Shown here one piece after another: positions 26,500 to 34,689 of a stretch of 64,000 nucleotides of DNA. The notes beneath the pieces are model-generated. The model made no database searches. It was not told the DNA's origin and was given only the letters and a program-made list of their open reading frames with translations. Numbering within the stretch: the first letter of the stretch is position 1; every line of letters starts with the position of its first letter. The position numbers were made by a program, and so were the translations under genes. This stretch comes from SIAQ01 sp964484265. Its GTDB lineage: Bacteria > Planctomycetota > Planctomycetia > Gemmatales > Gemmataceae. The stretch covers positions 62,001 through 126,000 of the forward strand of contig CAZAFH010000009.1 of NCBI GenBank assembly GCA_964484265.1, read 5' to 3'.

Positions 26500-26793
26500 G
26501 TGGGGAAGAGTTGGTGCCGAAGCTAGTCGGCGAATTCAAGGTTTCGCCGAGGGAAGCGGGAGAATTTTGTCCTTTCTCCCGTTGGACACCATCAGAACGC
26601 CGCCTTCTGCCTGGCTTGCGCGCGTTTTCTTATTTTTTTCGAATTCTTTTTTCCACAAATATGATCATACGAACACTATCAAATCCATCCAATCGCTATT
26701 ATCCGCAAAGTTGACGTAATCGGGAGAATACCATTCACTTATCGACGGAAATGGTCGATACCGGATACAACCGCCTTTTTCGGGATTCGTTTG

Positions 26794-28146
26794 ATGGGAT
26801 TCGCGTTGCACAATATGCGCAAGCTGTTCGCGATCGCCTGTGTTTGTGCCGGCGCGTCGGGTTGCATTCCGTTGCTGCCGATGCACGATGCCCGCCTGCA
26901 AGCCGAGCGTGAAATCGTCCAGGCAAAAGGCGAAGTGGCTCAGCGTGGCGGGACGAACCTCGACGAGTTACTTGCGATTGCATATTCCCAGCATCCCGAC
27001 ATGAACGTGGCCAGGGCTCGCATCGATTCGGCACGCGGGCAGTGGACCCAGGCGGGGCTTTACCCCAATCCCGTGTTCGGGCCGCGATTCAGTCAGGTCG
27101 GCGATCATCAAAATGCGCTAGGCGAGGCCGGTGCGACGCTCACGCAAACCTTCGTCACGAAAAACAAGCTCGGCCTCGCGCGTGAGGCCGCCGCCCAGGG
27201 CATCGAGGCGGCGGATTGGCAGGCGATTACGACGTGGTACGCTGTCGCGACTCGGGTGCGTTTGGCTTATTACGAACTCCTGACGGCACAGCGGGAACTC
27301 GATACGCTAGAAGACATCGTTCGCGTCTCCGAGGAAGCCTACAAGGCTGCGGTGTCGCTTGAAAAAGCAGGGGCCGGCACGCGTTTCGACATCCTGCGTG
27401 CCAAGGTCGAAGCCGAGCAGAATCGCTTGCGCCGCGCGGTTTCGCAGCGCCGAGTCGAAGCGGGTAGGCAGAACCTGTTGACTGCCCTGGGCCGACCCGT
27501 GATTGCGCCGGAGAGCCTTGTCATCGAAGGCCGCGAACTGGATCGAAGTGTGCCGGGTTTCGACTGGGAGGCGATAATTCATTGCCTTCGTGAATCGTCG
27601 GGCGAGTTGCATGAGTTGCGAGCGCGCGTCGCGCAAAATGAAAAGCTGTTGGCACGAGCGCGAGCCGAGGTGACGCCGAACGTCGATGTCAACGTGGTGC
27701 CGTTTCTTCAAGCGCCGACGCGGGAATTGCATTTTCTGCTCGCGGTGACGGCGCCGTTGCCGATCTTCAATCGCAATCAGGGCAACATTCATTCGGCTCA
27801 GGCGGATCTTGTCCGGTCGCGTGCCGAGGTCTCGCAGCGTGAGTTGCTTTTGATCGAGAGACTGACGGACGCCTTCCGCCGCTTGCAAGCCGCCAAGCAG
27901 CAGGCGGAGACGTTCGCCAAGACGATCGTGCCGGAGGCTCGCGAATCGTTGAAGTTGGTGGAGACTGGCTATCGCCGCGGCGATGTGAAGTACGACTACA
28001 CGGCCATGCTTCAGGCCCAGCAGGTGCTTTTCCAGGCCGAGCTAGCACGCACGCAGGCATTAGGAGAGCAATGGCGTGCGGTCGTCGAGATCGCCGGCGT
28101 CTTGCAGCAGGACGATATTCTCGAAGGCTGTGCAAAAGCGCGGTAG
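26794..28146 (+). CDS. TolC-family outer-membrane efflux protein
   Basis: This protein of about 450 residues has a lipoprotein-type N-terminus (MRKLFAIACVCAGASGC) and two OEP-type repeats of long amphipathic helices: DELLAIAYSQHPDMNVARARIDSARGQ in the first half and ELHELRARVAQNEKLLARARAEVTPN in the second. The PxFNRNQGNIHSAQADL block is typical of CusC/CzcC-type outer-membrane factors. It should form the trimeric outer-membrane channel of a tripartite exporter. No membrane-fusion or RND pump gene is adjacent. The start is uncertain: ATG 26794 has a weak GGGA upstream; ATG 26815 would give a shorter lipoprotein signal. Confidence 0.88.
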   Translation: MGFALHNMRKLFAIACVCAGASGCIPLLPMHDARLQAEREIVQAKGEVAQRGGTNLDELLAIAYSQHPDMNVARARIDSARGQWTQAGLYPNPVFGPRFSQVGDHQNALGEAGATLTQTFVTKNKLGLAREAAAQGIEAADWQAITTWYAVATRVRLAYYELLTAQRELDTLEDIVRVSEEAYKAAVSLEKAGAGTRFDILRAKVEAEQNRLRRAVSQRRVEAGRQNLLTALGRPVIAPESLVIEGRELDRSVPGFDWEAIIHCLRESSGELHELRARVAQNEKLLARARAEVTPNVDVNVVPFLQAPTRELHFLLAVTAPLPIFNRNQGNIHSAQADLVRSRAEVSQRELLLIERLTDAFRRLQAAKQQAETFAKTIVPEARESLKLVETGYRRGDVKYDYTAMLQAQQVLFQAELARTQALGEQWRAVVEIAGVLQQDDILEGCAKAR

Positions 28147-28154
28147 GTTTTTCG

Positions 28155-29264
28155 TTAAAGCGTCCCGCGCATCTCTTGCTCGCGTTCGATTGCTTCGAAG
28201 AGCGCCTTGAAATTTCCCTTGCCAAAGCTGCGCGAGCCGCGCCGCTGGATCACTTCGAAAAACAGCGTCGGGCGGTCAGCTACTGGTTTCGTGAATATCT
28301 GCAACATGTACCCCTCGTCATCGCGATCCACAAGGATGCCAAGCTCGGCAAGCGTCTTGATGTCTTCCTTGATCGTGCCGACGCGTTCGGGCAGCATGTC
28401 ATAGTAACTCTGCGGAACGCGCAGGAAGGACACGTCGTTCTTCCGCATGGCACTGACGGTTTCGATGATGTTGTCGGTAATCATCGCCACGTGCTGCACG
28501 CCTGGGCCGCCGTAATATTGGAGAAATTCGTCAATCTGCGAGCGGCGCTTCGCCTTCGCAGGCTCATTGATCGGGAATTTGATTCGCCCCGTACCGTTCT
28601 CGACGACCTTGGACATCAGCGCGGAGTACTCGGTGGAAATGTCCTTGTCGTCGAAATGCACGAGTTGGTGGAAACCGAGCACGTCCTGATAGAATTTCAC
28701 CCAGTCGTTCATCTTGCCTTCTTCGACATTGCCGACGATATGGTCGATCGCCTTCAGACCGACGGGATGAAACGTCGAGGGCTGGTAGCGTTCGGGATCG
28801 ATCGGCTTGAAACCTGGCGAGAACACCCCCTTGTAGCGGTCGCGATTGACGAAGGTGTGCGTCGTATCGCCATACGTGCGGATGGTGGCGTATTCGTAGA
28901 CGCCGAATTCATCGGTCAACGCCTGCGGCGGGGAGACCGCCTCGGCACCGCGGCGCACGGCCTCGTTGAAAGAATAGGCGACGTCCTCGACATCGAGCGC
29001 GATGTCTTGCACGCCGTCGCCATGCTGGATCAGCCGTTGCGAATCGGGATGCCGCCAGGAAAGCGCGGAGACGAGCACGAAGGTGATGTGTCCCTGCCGC
29101 AGAACGTAACCGGCTTCATGCTTCTGCCGGGTTTCGAGCCCGGCATAGGCGATGACATCGAACCCGAAGGCATTGCGGTAGAAGTACGCCGACTGGCGGG
29201 CGTTGCCCACGAAGAAGCGGACATGATCGATTCGGCGAAGCGGCAGAGTGTCTTTGGTAGGCAT
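28155..29264 (-). CDS. hppD: 4-hydroxyphenylpyruvate dioxygenase
   Basis: This 369-residue Fe(II) dioxygenase converts 4-hydroxyphenylpyruvate to homogentisate in tyrosine degradation. It has the two-domain VOC fold. All three iron ligands are visible: H175 (AIDHIVGNV), H258 (VQHVAM) and E337 (FFEVIQR). The C-terminal helix (FGKGNFKALFEAIEREQ) is the conserved gate. It is the last gene of a minus-strand cluster that begins with phenylalanine 4-hydroxylase, so the pair links Phe to Tyr and, after transamination, to homogentisate. No aminotransferase or homogentisate dioxygenase is in the window. Confidence 0.96.
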   Translation of the reverse strand: MPTKDTLPLRRIDHVRFFVGNARQSAYFYRNAFGFDVIAYAGLETRQKHEAGYVLRQGHITFVLVSALSWRHPDSQRLIQHGDGVQDIALDVEDVAYSFNEAVRRGAEAVSPPQALTDEFGVYEYATIRTYGDTTHTFVNRDRYKGVFSPGFKPIDPERYQPSTFHPVGLKAIDHIVGNVEEGKMNDWVKFYQDVLGFHQLVHFDDKDISTEYSALMSKVVENGTGRIKFPINEPAKAKRRSQIDEFLQYYGGPGVQHVAMITDNIIETVSAMRKNDVSFLRVPQSYYDMLPERVGTIKEDIKTLAELGILVDRDDEGYMLQIFTKPVADRPTLFFEVIQRRGSRSFGKGNFKALFEAIEREQEMRGTL

Positions 29265-29315
29265 GGAATGTCATCCCAAACTCGAGAAGAGCGAGTAATA
29301 GGAACACGGGCGAGG

Positions 29316-29630
29316 CTACAATATATCGAGCGGAAAAGACGCAATGTATATTTCGATCTGATCGAATCGTTCGCAGAGCACCGACTTGAAGATCAGAAAA
29401 AACTCACGATTCTCTGGTGTGTCCTCGACGTCAACAATGATACGACGCGTCTCGTCTTCATATCGCGTTCCGTCATGGATCCAGATTCCCAGAACAGCCC
29501 CTGGTGCTACCGAAACGGCGTCAAAGCGTTCGATCAATTCTTCGCGCGTTCGATGAAATTTCTCGTCGTCAATATGGCGACCGTCGTTATACCTTAGCGG
29601 CAGTAGCATCTCGTAACGCCTTTTCTGCAT
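29316..29630 (-). CDS. Small conserved-looking protein in the phhA-hppD cluster
   Basis: This 104-residue soluble protein starts MQKRRYEMLLPLRYNDGRHI, fixed by GGAGG eight bases before the ATG at 29630. It contains GIWIHDGTRYEDETRRIIVDVEDTPEN and FLIFKSVLCERFDQIEIYI. I do not recognise the family. The N-terminal LLPLxYNDG and central (V)D(V)xDTxEN patterns look like a conserved small family rather than a shadow ORF. It overlaps the 3' end of the preceding small gene by 44 bases, so the two are translationally coupled. No signal peptide or membrane helix. Confidence 0.7.
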   Translation of the reverse strand: MQKRRYEMLLPLRYNDGRHIDDEKFHRTREELIERFDAVSVAPGAVLGIWIHDGTRYEDETRRIIVDVEDTPENREFFLIFKSVLCERFDQIEIYIASFPLDIL

Positions 29631-29814
29631 AGCCGAGACCTCCACGACCGAGTTCCGTAAAATGGATGCCCAAATCCTTCAGCAACACTAGCGCAGGTTC
29701 AGGAACAATATAGACTTCATCTGCGAAACACAGAATTCGACCGCGACCACTCATTTGTACCAGGGCCTTCGCACTTTCTTGTTTGTCTGGTATCTGGATT
29801 TTTATCATTTGCAT
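29587..29814 (-). CDS. Small protein of unknown function, coupled to the next small gene
   Basis: This 75-residue protein starts at ATG 29814 (MQMIKIQIPDKQES), with GAGG about nine bases upstream; other in-frame ATGs at 29808, 29823 and 29841 are possible. The sequence has a beta-rich N-half (IPDKQESAKALVQMSGRGRIL) and FADEVYIVPEPALVLLKDLGI. It lies 32 bases after phhA and overlaps the following 104-residue protein by 44 bases. Pairing of two small overlapping genes recalls a toxin-antitoxin pair, but nothing in the sequences proves it. Confidence 0.6.
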   Translation of the reverse strand: MQMIKIQIPDKQESAKALVQMSGRGRILCFADEVYIVPEPALVLLKDLGIHFTELGRGGLGYAEKALRDATAAKV

Positions 29815-29846
29815 GGAAATCATCCTCAACGTTGAATTCACCTCAA

Positions 29847-30743
29847 TTATACAATCTCAATCCCAAACCGCTGCACCAGGCTTTCGATCTCGCTTCTCAG
29901 AAACGACAGCGACGGGATCACGAACAGGTGGTCCTGCATGCGCGACGGATCGTAGTCGGTCTCGATCACCTCGTCCGTCACGAATGGCCGGCGCGTGACC
30001 TTGCTTGAATAGAGCGAAAACGGAATCTCGCCCGTCGACGACAGGATGCCGGCCCCGAAGACCTTCACATCATCGGCCTCCGCGATCAGGCCAAACTCGA
30101 TGCTGAACCAGCTAAACCGCTTCAACGCCAGCACCTGGCGCGGGTCGGGCGTCGCATTGGCGGCCCTTGCAATCAGCACCAGCACTTCCGCGTAGTCCGG
30201 GTTCATCAACGGCGGCACGTGGCCGAGACAGTCGTGGATCATGTCCGGCTCGGGCGTGAATTCCGGGTGCGATCCGTGCCGAATGAACTGCGTCACCGGA
30301 AACCCGCGCTTGGCGATGTACGAATAGAACGTGCGATAAGCGATCGGCCCTTCCGCAGGTACGAGGTGCATGTTGTTGGCGGCTTGCAGTTGCCGACTGA
30401 TCGTTTGTAACTGAGGAATCTCTTGTTCGCTGATGCCGAGCGCGTGTTTTGCTTTGAGATAGATCGAGCAAGCGTGTTGATCATGAAGTGCGTGTAATTT
30501 CGAGCTGACCTCGCACCAGATTCGAGTCTCCTCGGCGTTGTAGACAATCAGCGGCGGTTCCAATCCCCCTAACCGGCGTTGACGGCATTGCGCGAATAAC
30601 GCCCGTCGCCGCTCGATGTAACCCGCATCATGCTCGCCGGGATGACCGGGTTCCAACTCCAATTCGGCAGGATCGGGCGGTTCGAGCATCGTGCGCGCGT
30701 CGATCTCCGCGCCGTATTCAGTCAGAGTGGCGGTATCCTTCAT
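29847..30743 (-). CDS. phhA: Phenylalanine 4-hydroxylase
   Basis: This 298-residue pterin-dependent aromatic amino-acid hydroxylase converts Phe to Tyr with tetrahydrobiopterin and O2. The iron ligands are H170 and H175 (PDMIHDCLGHVPPL) and E216 (WFSIEFGLI). It is the short bacterial monomeric form without the ACT regulatory domain. The ATG at 30743 is preceded by GGAGGATC; the frame stays open to 30794. A good promoter lies at 30797-30825. Downstream on the same strand come two small genes and hppD, which suggests one operon for Phe/Tyr catabolism. No pterin carbinolamine dehydratase is in the window. Confidence 0.96.
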   Translation of the reverse strand: MKDTATLTEYGAEIDARTMLEPPDPAELELEPGHPGEHDAGYIERRRALFAQCRQRRLGGLEPPLIVYNAEETRIWCEVSSKLHALHDQHACSIYLKAKHALGISEQEIPQLQTISRQLQAANNMHLVPAEGPIAYRTFYSYIAKRGFPVTQFIRHGSHPEFTPEPDMIHDCLGHVPPLMNPDYAEVLVLIARAANATPDPRQVLALKRFSWFSIEFGLIAEADDVKVFGAGILSSTGEIPFSLYSSKVTRRPFVTDEVIETDYDPSRMQDHLFVIPSLSFLRSEIESLVQRFGIEIV

Positions 30744-30796
30744 CGCTTGATCCTCCGAATAATCCGGGTAGGTACCTGCGACATCCTTCCACAACC

Positions 30797-30825
30797 ATTA
30801 TACCTCGACTTCGCTGATCTCTCAA
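30797..30825 (-). promoter_or_regulatory. Sigma70-type promoter of the phhA operon
   Basis: On the minus strand, TTGAGA (30825-30820) and a perfect TATAAT (30802-30797) are separated by 17 bases. The predicted start point is about 45-50 bases upstream of the phhA ATG. Confidence 0.7.
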
Positions 30826-30845
30826 TTCTGGCGTTAGCAACTCAT

Positions 30846-30946
30846 CGTAGCCATCTCGCTCCGCGTGATGGATTAGACTGGTTCATTGACATATCTCAAT
30901 CTTTTACCGCGAGCCAGAATCCATCACGCGGAGCGTGATGGCTACG
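30846..30946. repeat. CATCACGC-family palindromic element, copy B
   Basis: CGTAGCCATCTCGCTCCGCG... at the left and ...CGCGGAGCGTGATGGCTACG at the right face each other across about 48 bases of unique sequence. It is almost identical to the next copy (30969 onward), including the inner unique sequence. Confidence 0.88.
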
Positions 30947-30968
30947 GTAATTGGCGTCAGCTACTCAT

Positions 30969-31169
30969 CGTAGCCATCTCGCTCCGCGAGATGGATTAGA
31001 CTGGTTCATTGACATATCTCAATCTTTTACCGCGAGCCAGAATCNNNNNNNNNNNNNNNNNNNNNNNNNNNNNNNNNNNNNNNNNNNNNNNNNNNNNNNN
31101 NNNNNNNNNNNNNNNNNNNNNNNNNNNNNNNNNNNNNNNNNNNNCATCACGCGGAGCGTGATGGCTACG
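30969..31169. repeat. CATCACGC-family element, copy C, interrupted by assembly gap
   Basis: The left arm and inner sequence repeat copy B in tandem. Then 100 N (31045-31144) intervene and the right arm resumes at 31145. A gap of exactly 100 N is a placeholder, so the true number of tandem copies here is unknown. Confidence 0.85.
31045..31144. other. Assembly gap (100 N)
   Basis: One hundred undetermined bases inside a tandem palindromic repeat. Confidence 0.99.
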
Positions 31170-31192
31170 GTAACGCAGCAATGCACCACGCG

Positions 31193-31230
31193 CGACAAAA
31201 ACAAAAAGCCGCCGAGTTGGGCTCGGCGGC
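31193..31230 (-). terminator. Intrinsic terminator of the Cys-rich protein gene
   Basis: Read on the minus strand, a perfect nine-base stem (GCCGCCGAG, 31230-31222 with 31216-31208) is followed by TTTTTGTTTTT. It lies 39 bases after the stop codon at 31269. Confidence 0.92.
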
Positions 31231-31268
31231 CTGGTAACAGGAATCCGTTCCTGTCGGTCTTCATCAAC

Positions 31269-31760
31269 TTATTTAGGGCCTCCGACAGGAAGCGGTCGCG
31301 TCGGGATCGTTTCGACCTTCGGCGGCGCCGTGCTGGGAGTCACGGTTCCCGGCGGCAGTTCGGTGCATGGCACCATGCGGTACACCTTCACCTGCACTCG
31401 TTCCACGATCCGCTCCGTCACGCACTTGAAGTGCGGATGCGGATCATCGATCTGCTTCTTCACGAGCTGCTTCCGGCAAAATGGGCCAGCACAGTTCGGG
31501 CACTCGCCGTGCTTGCTGCTTTGGATGCAGAACGGGTCGTAGATCCAGTCATAAACCCATTTCTTTTTGGGGTCCGGGACCATCCTGCAGACGACGCGTT
31601 CGACGTCCTGCTCGATGATCTCTTCGACAATCTGATGGCCCGGATCACATTTGGCTGGGCGCGAGTGGAAAAGTTTGTGAGCGTGCTGGGCTTCCGCGCT
31701 CTGCCAAACTGCTGCCATCGCTCCTGCGACAAGCAGCGTGGCGAGGATACGAATCTTCAT
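31269..31760 (-). CDS. Secreted cysteine-rich protein, unknown function
   Basis: This 163-residue protein has a signal peptide (MKIRILATLLVAGAMAAVWQSAEAQ) and a mature part with eight or so cysteines, several in pairs such as CPNCAGPFC, and repeated (V/I)E(R/E)(V/I)V(C/Q) strands. The C-terminal tail is Pro/Thr-rich (PPGTVTPSTAPPKVETIPT). Similar Cys-rich exported proteins occur in planctomycetes, but I know no function. The start at 31760 has AAGGA about nine bases upstream; an ATG six codons earlier is possible. It follows the porin gene by 92 bases and has its own terminator. Confidence 0.75.
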   Translation of the reverse strand: MKIRILATLLVAGAMAAVWQSAEAQHAHKLFHSRPAKCDPGHQIVEEIIEQDVERVVCRMVPDPKKKWVYDWIYDPFCIQSSKHGECPNCAGPFCRKQLVKKQIDDPHPHFKCVTERIVERVQVKVYRMVPCTELPPGTVTPSTAPPKVETIPTRPLPVGGPK

Positions 31761-31811
31761 ATAAGGGAATCCTTTCATGGGTATTTGAGTGTAAGTAACG
31801 CAGGGAAAGAG

Positions 31812-31833
31812 GGCGCGTCTGGTGAGACGCGCC
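31812..31833 (-). terminator. Hairpin after the porin gene
   Basis: A perfect nine-base stem (GGCGCGTCT / AGACGCGCC) with a four-base loop, followed on the minus strand by only a short CTCTTT stretch. It could be a weak terminator or a processing hairpin between the porin and the Cys-rich gene. Confidence 0.6.
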
Positions 31834-31852
31834 TTCAAGTCAGCCGGGTTTA

Positions 31853-33745
31853 TTAGAAGTCGAAGGCCATACGCATGCCGAAGCCCTGGTAGCTGCCGTT
31901 GCTCGTGCCGCCGCCAGCGGAGAGATCGCGATAGCCCCAGTCGTAGTTCCACTGGAATTTCAGGTTCGGGTTGAGGAACCAGTTGAGACCGAGGGTGACT
32001 TCGTTGATGATGCCGCCATTGATTGGGCCGTTGTTGAGGTCCGAGTAGCAGTAGCGAGCACCGACCTGCCAGGCGCCGGAGCTGAACGGGTTGCTGCAAC
32101 CCTGTCCCGGAACCCAGAAGAAGTTGCGGAACGGGATGATACGGCTCGGAGCGGCGCCAGAACCGTGTAGCGCTGTCTTGCCGTACGGACGGCTTTCACC
32201 CGTGAGGAAGTACAGAGCCTGGATGTAGGCCGTCTGGCTGAAGTAGGTGGTGGACGGGATAACGGTATTTGTCACGGTGCCGTTGCCATTGACGGGAGTG
32301 AGTTGGGTATTGAATTGGGTCACGCCGTTGACTCGGCTGGCGATGTACTCCGCCTGAATACTGAGCGGCCCGAGGTTCATGAAGAATTCGGGGTTGAGGA
32401 TCTCCTGATCGATACCAACGAGGTTGACTTGTGAGACAACATTTTGCAAGCCGGCCTGGGAGTTGCGGAGTAGCCAGCGTGTGTTCAGGTTAGCCTGAGG
32501 CGTGCCAGTGCTGCTGTCGAGGCGCCGGTAGTTGCCGCCAAGACCGAGGTGGATCATACGGCGGCCGTTATCTTCGTAGTAGGGCAGCCAGGTGATGCGG
32601 CCGGTGTAGCTCCACACGCCGCCGCCCTGGTCAAAGCCCAAGCCCGAGTTGGCAGTCTTCGTCGCCGAGAAGGCCCAAGTAAGCGTCTGAGCTTCGTTGT
32701 TGTTGAAAATCATGAAGCCCGGTTCGAAGCCGTTGTTGCGGTTGTAGTAGGTATCGAATCCGGTCGATCGTTCCAGGAAGTCAAGAAAGCGCGAGCTGGT
32801 CAAGTGGTCAAGACCGATCGGCGGCTTGAGACTACCGACGCGAATGCTGCCGATGCCAGGCAGGAAGTTGATACCAGCCCAAACGTCGGTCGGTGCAGGC
32901 ACGTTGGCGATGTTGCCGAATGGCGCTGTACCAGTTTGGGTTCCTGCAGCGGTCTTGTTGCGTTGGCCGACGCCCGTGTTGAAAGGCGTGTTGGCCCAGT
33001 CAAACTCGACCATGAAGTCGAAGTTTTCGTAAAGCCAGCCATCGGCCATCAGACGAGCGCGGCGGAAGTTGCCGCCTTCGAGGAATGGCCCCGTGCCGCC
33101 GATGCCCTGTTCGATGTCGGCACCGCTGCCGCTGGCGCCGAAGATCACGTCGTATTGAACGCGGCCGCCGAAGTGGAGTTTGAATGCCTTGTCGGCGGAT
33201 TCGAACCAGAGTTGGGAGCCGCCACCACCGGAAGCCGGGGTCATGGCGCCGGCGACGCTGCGGTTTTGCCCGACGACGTAGCCTTTTTGCTGCTGTTCGA
33301 GTTTGGAAGCTTCCGCCGCAGACTTTTCCTGAGCAGCCTTGTTATTGAGGTAATCGCCGACGATCTTCTGCACGTCCTCCTTGTTGAGTGCACCGCCGAC
33401 TTCCGAGCTGACAGGCGTCTGAGGCGACTGATTGCGGATGCCGCTTAACGCCTTGAGAAGATCCTGGTTTTGCTTTTCGAGGCGATCGATTCGCGACTTC
33501 AGGTCTTCACCAGAAGAGTCCGCGCTGACAGGCACGACAGGCGTACGAATCGCGCCCGGCAGTGCCGGCATTTCTGGGCGAGGTTCCTGCGCCGCCACGG
33601 GCAGGATTGGCTGTGCTGCCGGCGGCGTCTGCACGGCGGCGGGCACCACGGGTAGCTGCGGTCCGCTTTGCGCCTCCGCCCCGCTCGCCACGACCACGCC
33701 TCCCAGCGCGGTCAGCACGAGCTTTCTCCACGTTATCCTTAACAT
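31853..33745 (-). CDS. OprO/OprP-type outer-membrane porin
   Basis: This 630-residue protein has a signal peptide ending near GAEAQS and a Pro-rich linker. A coiled coil follows (DLKSRIDRLEKQNQDLLKAL), as in SLH/porin proteins that anchor to the envelope. The porin barrel comes next. Barrel signatures are LHFGGRVQYDVIFG, FRRARLMADGWLYENFDFMVEFDWANT and a C-terminal MRMAFDF ending in Phe, as required by the outer-membrane assembly machinery. The family (phosphate-selective porins O and P) transports phosphate or other anions. AAAGGA lies about nine bases before the ATG. It is strong evidence for an outer membrane in this organism. Confidence 0.9.
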   Translation of the reverse strand: MLRITWRKLVLTALGGVVVASGAEAQSGPQLPVVPAAVQTPPAAQPILPVAAQEPRPEMPALPGAIRTPVVPVSADSSGEDLKSRIDRLEKQNQDLLKALSGIRNQSPQTPVSSEVGGALNKEDVQKIVGDYLNNKAAQEKSAAEASKLEQQQKGYVVGQNRSVAGAMTPASGGGGSQLWFESADKAFKLHFGGRVQYDVIFGASGSGADIEQGIGGTGPFLEGGNFRRARLMADGWLYENFDFMVEFDWANTPFNTGVGQRNKTAAGTQTGTAPFGNIANVPAPTDVWAGINFLPGIGSIRVGSLKPPIGLDHLTSSRFLDFLERSTGFDTYYNRNNGFEPGFMIFNNNEAQTLTWAFSATKTANSGLGFDQGGGVWSYTGRITWLPYYEDNGRRMIHLGLGGNYRRLDSSTGTPQANLNTRWLLRNSQAGLQNVVSQVNLVGIDQEILNPEFFMNLGPLSIQAEYIASRVNGVTQFNTQLTPVNGNGTVTNTVIPSTTYFSQTAYIQALYFLTGESRPYGKTALHGSGAAPSRIIPFRNFFWVPGQGCSNPFSSGAWQVGARYCYSDLNNGPINGGIINEVTLGLNWFLNPNLKFQWNYDWGYRDLSAGGGTSNGSYQGFGMRMAFDF

Positions 33746-34107
33746 TGGTAGCGTCCTTTCTGTGAAAACACAGGGTTGCTTCCGTCCCCCGTCTGCGTCC
33801 TTGCGACACCCACCGCAGGTGTCTTCTCAGTGTTCCAACATTGACTCCATTTGCCGAAGCGCAGACGCGGATCCGGAATAATCCTTCTCGCACGTGATTC
33901 GGGAATTATTCGCATGGAGCGATCCACGCGAATTGTCCTATCCGCAGTTAACTTCGGTCAGTGGGGAAAGTTCCTATTATGAAGATAAAGTGTTCAAACC
34001 AGATGCGATGAGATAATGTGCGCAATATCTGGTAGATTGGATACGACTGGCGTTGTCAGCGAAACCCATTTTTTTTAATGTTGAATTATGTGAAGGATTG
34101 GTGAAGT
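33746..34107. other. Divergent intergenic region
   Basis: The 362 bases between the porin (minus) and the peroxidase (plus) should hold both promoters. I see a GATAAT box near 34011-34016 but no convincing partner. There is no gene or strong repeat. Confidence 0.5.
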
Positions 34108-34686
34108 ATGAAAAAAATGCTCATGTTCGTTCTCATCCTGGCCGCAGGAACCCCTGCAATGACGCACGCACAGCCCGCAAAGGCAGCAGAGAAGGCAAAT
34201 GTCTTCCAGTTTAAGGTGACCAACATCGACGGGAAGACTCTGGACCTCGCGAAGTACAAAGGCAAAGTCCTCCTGATCGTTAATGTCGCCAGCGAGTGCG
34301 GATACACCGGGCAGTATCGGCCGTTGCAAGATTTGTACAAAAAGCACGCGAAGGATGGCCTGGCGGTGCTCGCTTTTCCGTGCAACGATTTCGGCGCACA
34401 GGAACCGGGCGACGAAAAAGCGATCAAGAAGTTCGCGCAGAAACAGTACGGCGTGGAATTCGACCTCTTCGCCAAGGTCAAGATCGACGGCAAGGATGCA
34501 GCGCCGCTGTTTCAGTTTCTTACGTCCAAGAAGACCAATCCGAAACATGCCGGACCGATCCGCTGGAACTTCGAGAAATTCCTGATTGGACGCAATGGCG
34601 AGATCCTCGCCCGCTTCGCCGCCGACGTGGAACCCGATAGCGCCGATTTCCAGGATGCGATTCGCAAAGCGCTGGGAGCGAAGTAG
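34108..34686 (+). CDS. Glutathione peroxidase family protein, exported
   Basis: This 192-residue thioredoxin-fold peroxidase reduces hydroperoxides using glutathione or thioredoxin. It has a signal peptide (MKKMLMFVLILAAGTPAMTHAQ). The catalytic tetrad is visible: C64 (NVASECGYTGQY), Q98 (FPCNDFGAQEPG) and W153-N154 (WNFEKFLI). The active residue is Cys, not selenocysteine. C92 in FPCNDFG is the conserved second cysteine. Its stop codon is four bases from the convergent hydrolase gene. It should act outside the cytoplasm. Confidence 0.92.
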   Translation: MKKMLMFVLILAAGTPAMTHAQPAKAAEKANVFQFKVTNIDGKTLDLAKYKGKVLLIVNVASECGYTGQYRPLQDLYKKHAKDGLAVLAFPCNDFGAQEPGDEKAIKKFAQKQYGVEFDLFAKVKIDGKDAAPLFQFLTSKKTNPKHAGPIRWNFEKFLIGRNGEILARFAADVEPDSADFQDAIRKALGAK

Positions 34687-34689
34687 AGG

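Larger units (their letters stand above)
26273..26793. other. Intergenic region with hairpins
   Basis: This 521-base divergent gap holds a long GC-rich inverted repeat (26336-26410) and a terminator-like hairpin (26462-26499) read on the minus strand. No ORF here looks real; the 86-codon frame from 26454 spans the hairpin and has no family character. Confidence 0.6.

Noticed and set aside
26454..26714. An 86-codon plus-strand frame
   Set aside because: It begins inside a terminator-like hairpin and shows no conserved features.
28071..29597. A 508-codon plus-strand frame
   Set aside because: It is antisense to hppD and the small genes; hppD has all iron ligands.
30846..31169. Possible CRISPR array
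   Set aside because: The repeats are palindromic elements with identical spacer sequence and no cas genes nearby; CRISPR spacers should differ.
30951..31856. A long plus-strand frame across the N gap
   Set aside because: It is an artefact of undetermined bases and covers repeat and antisense sequence.
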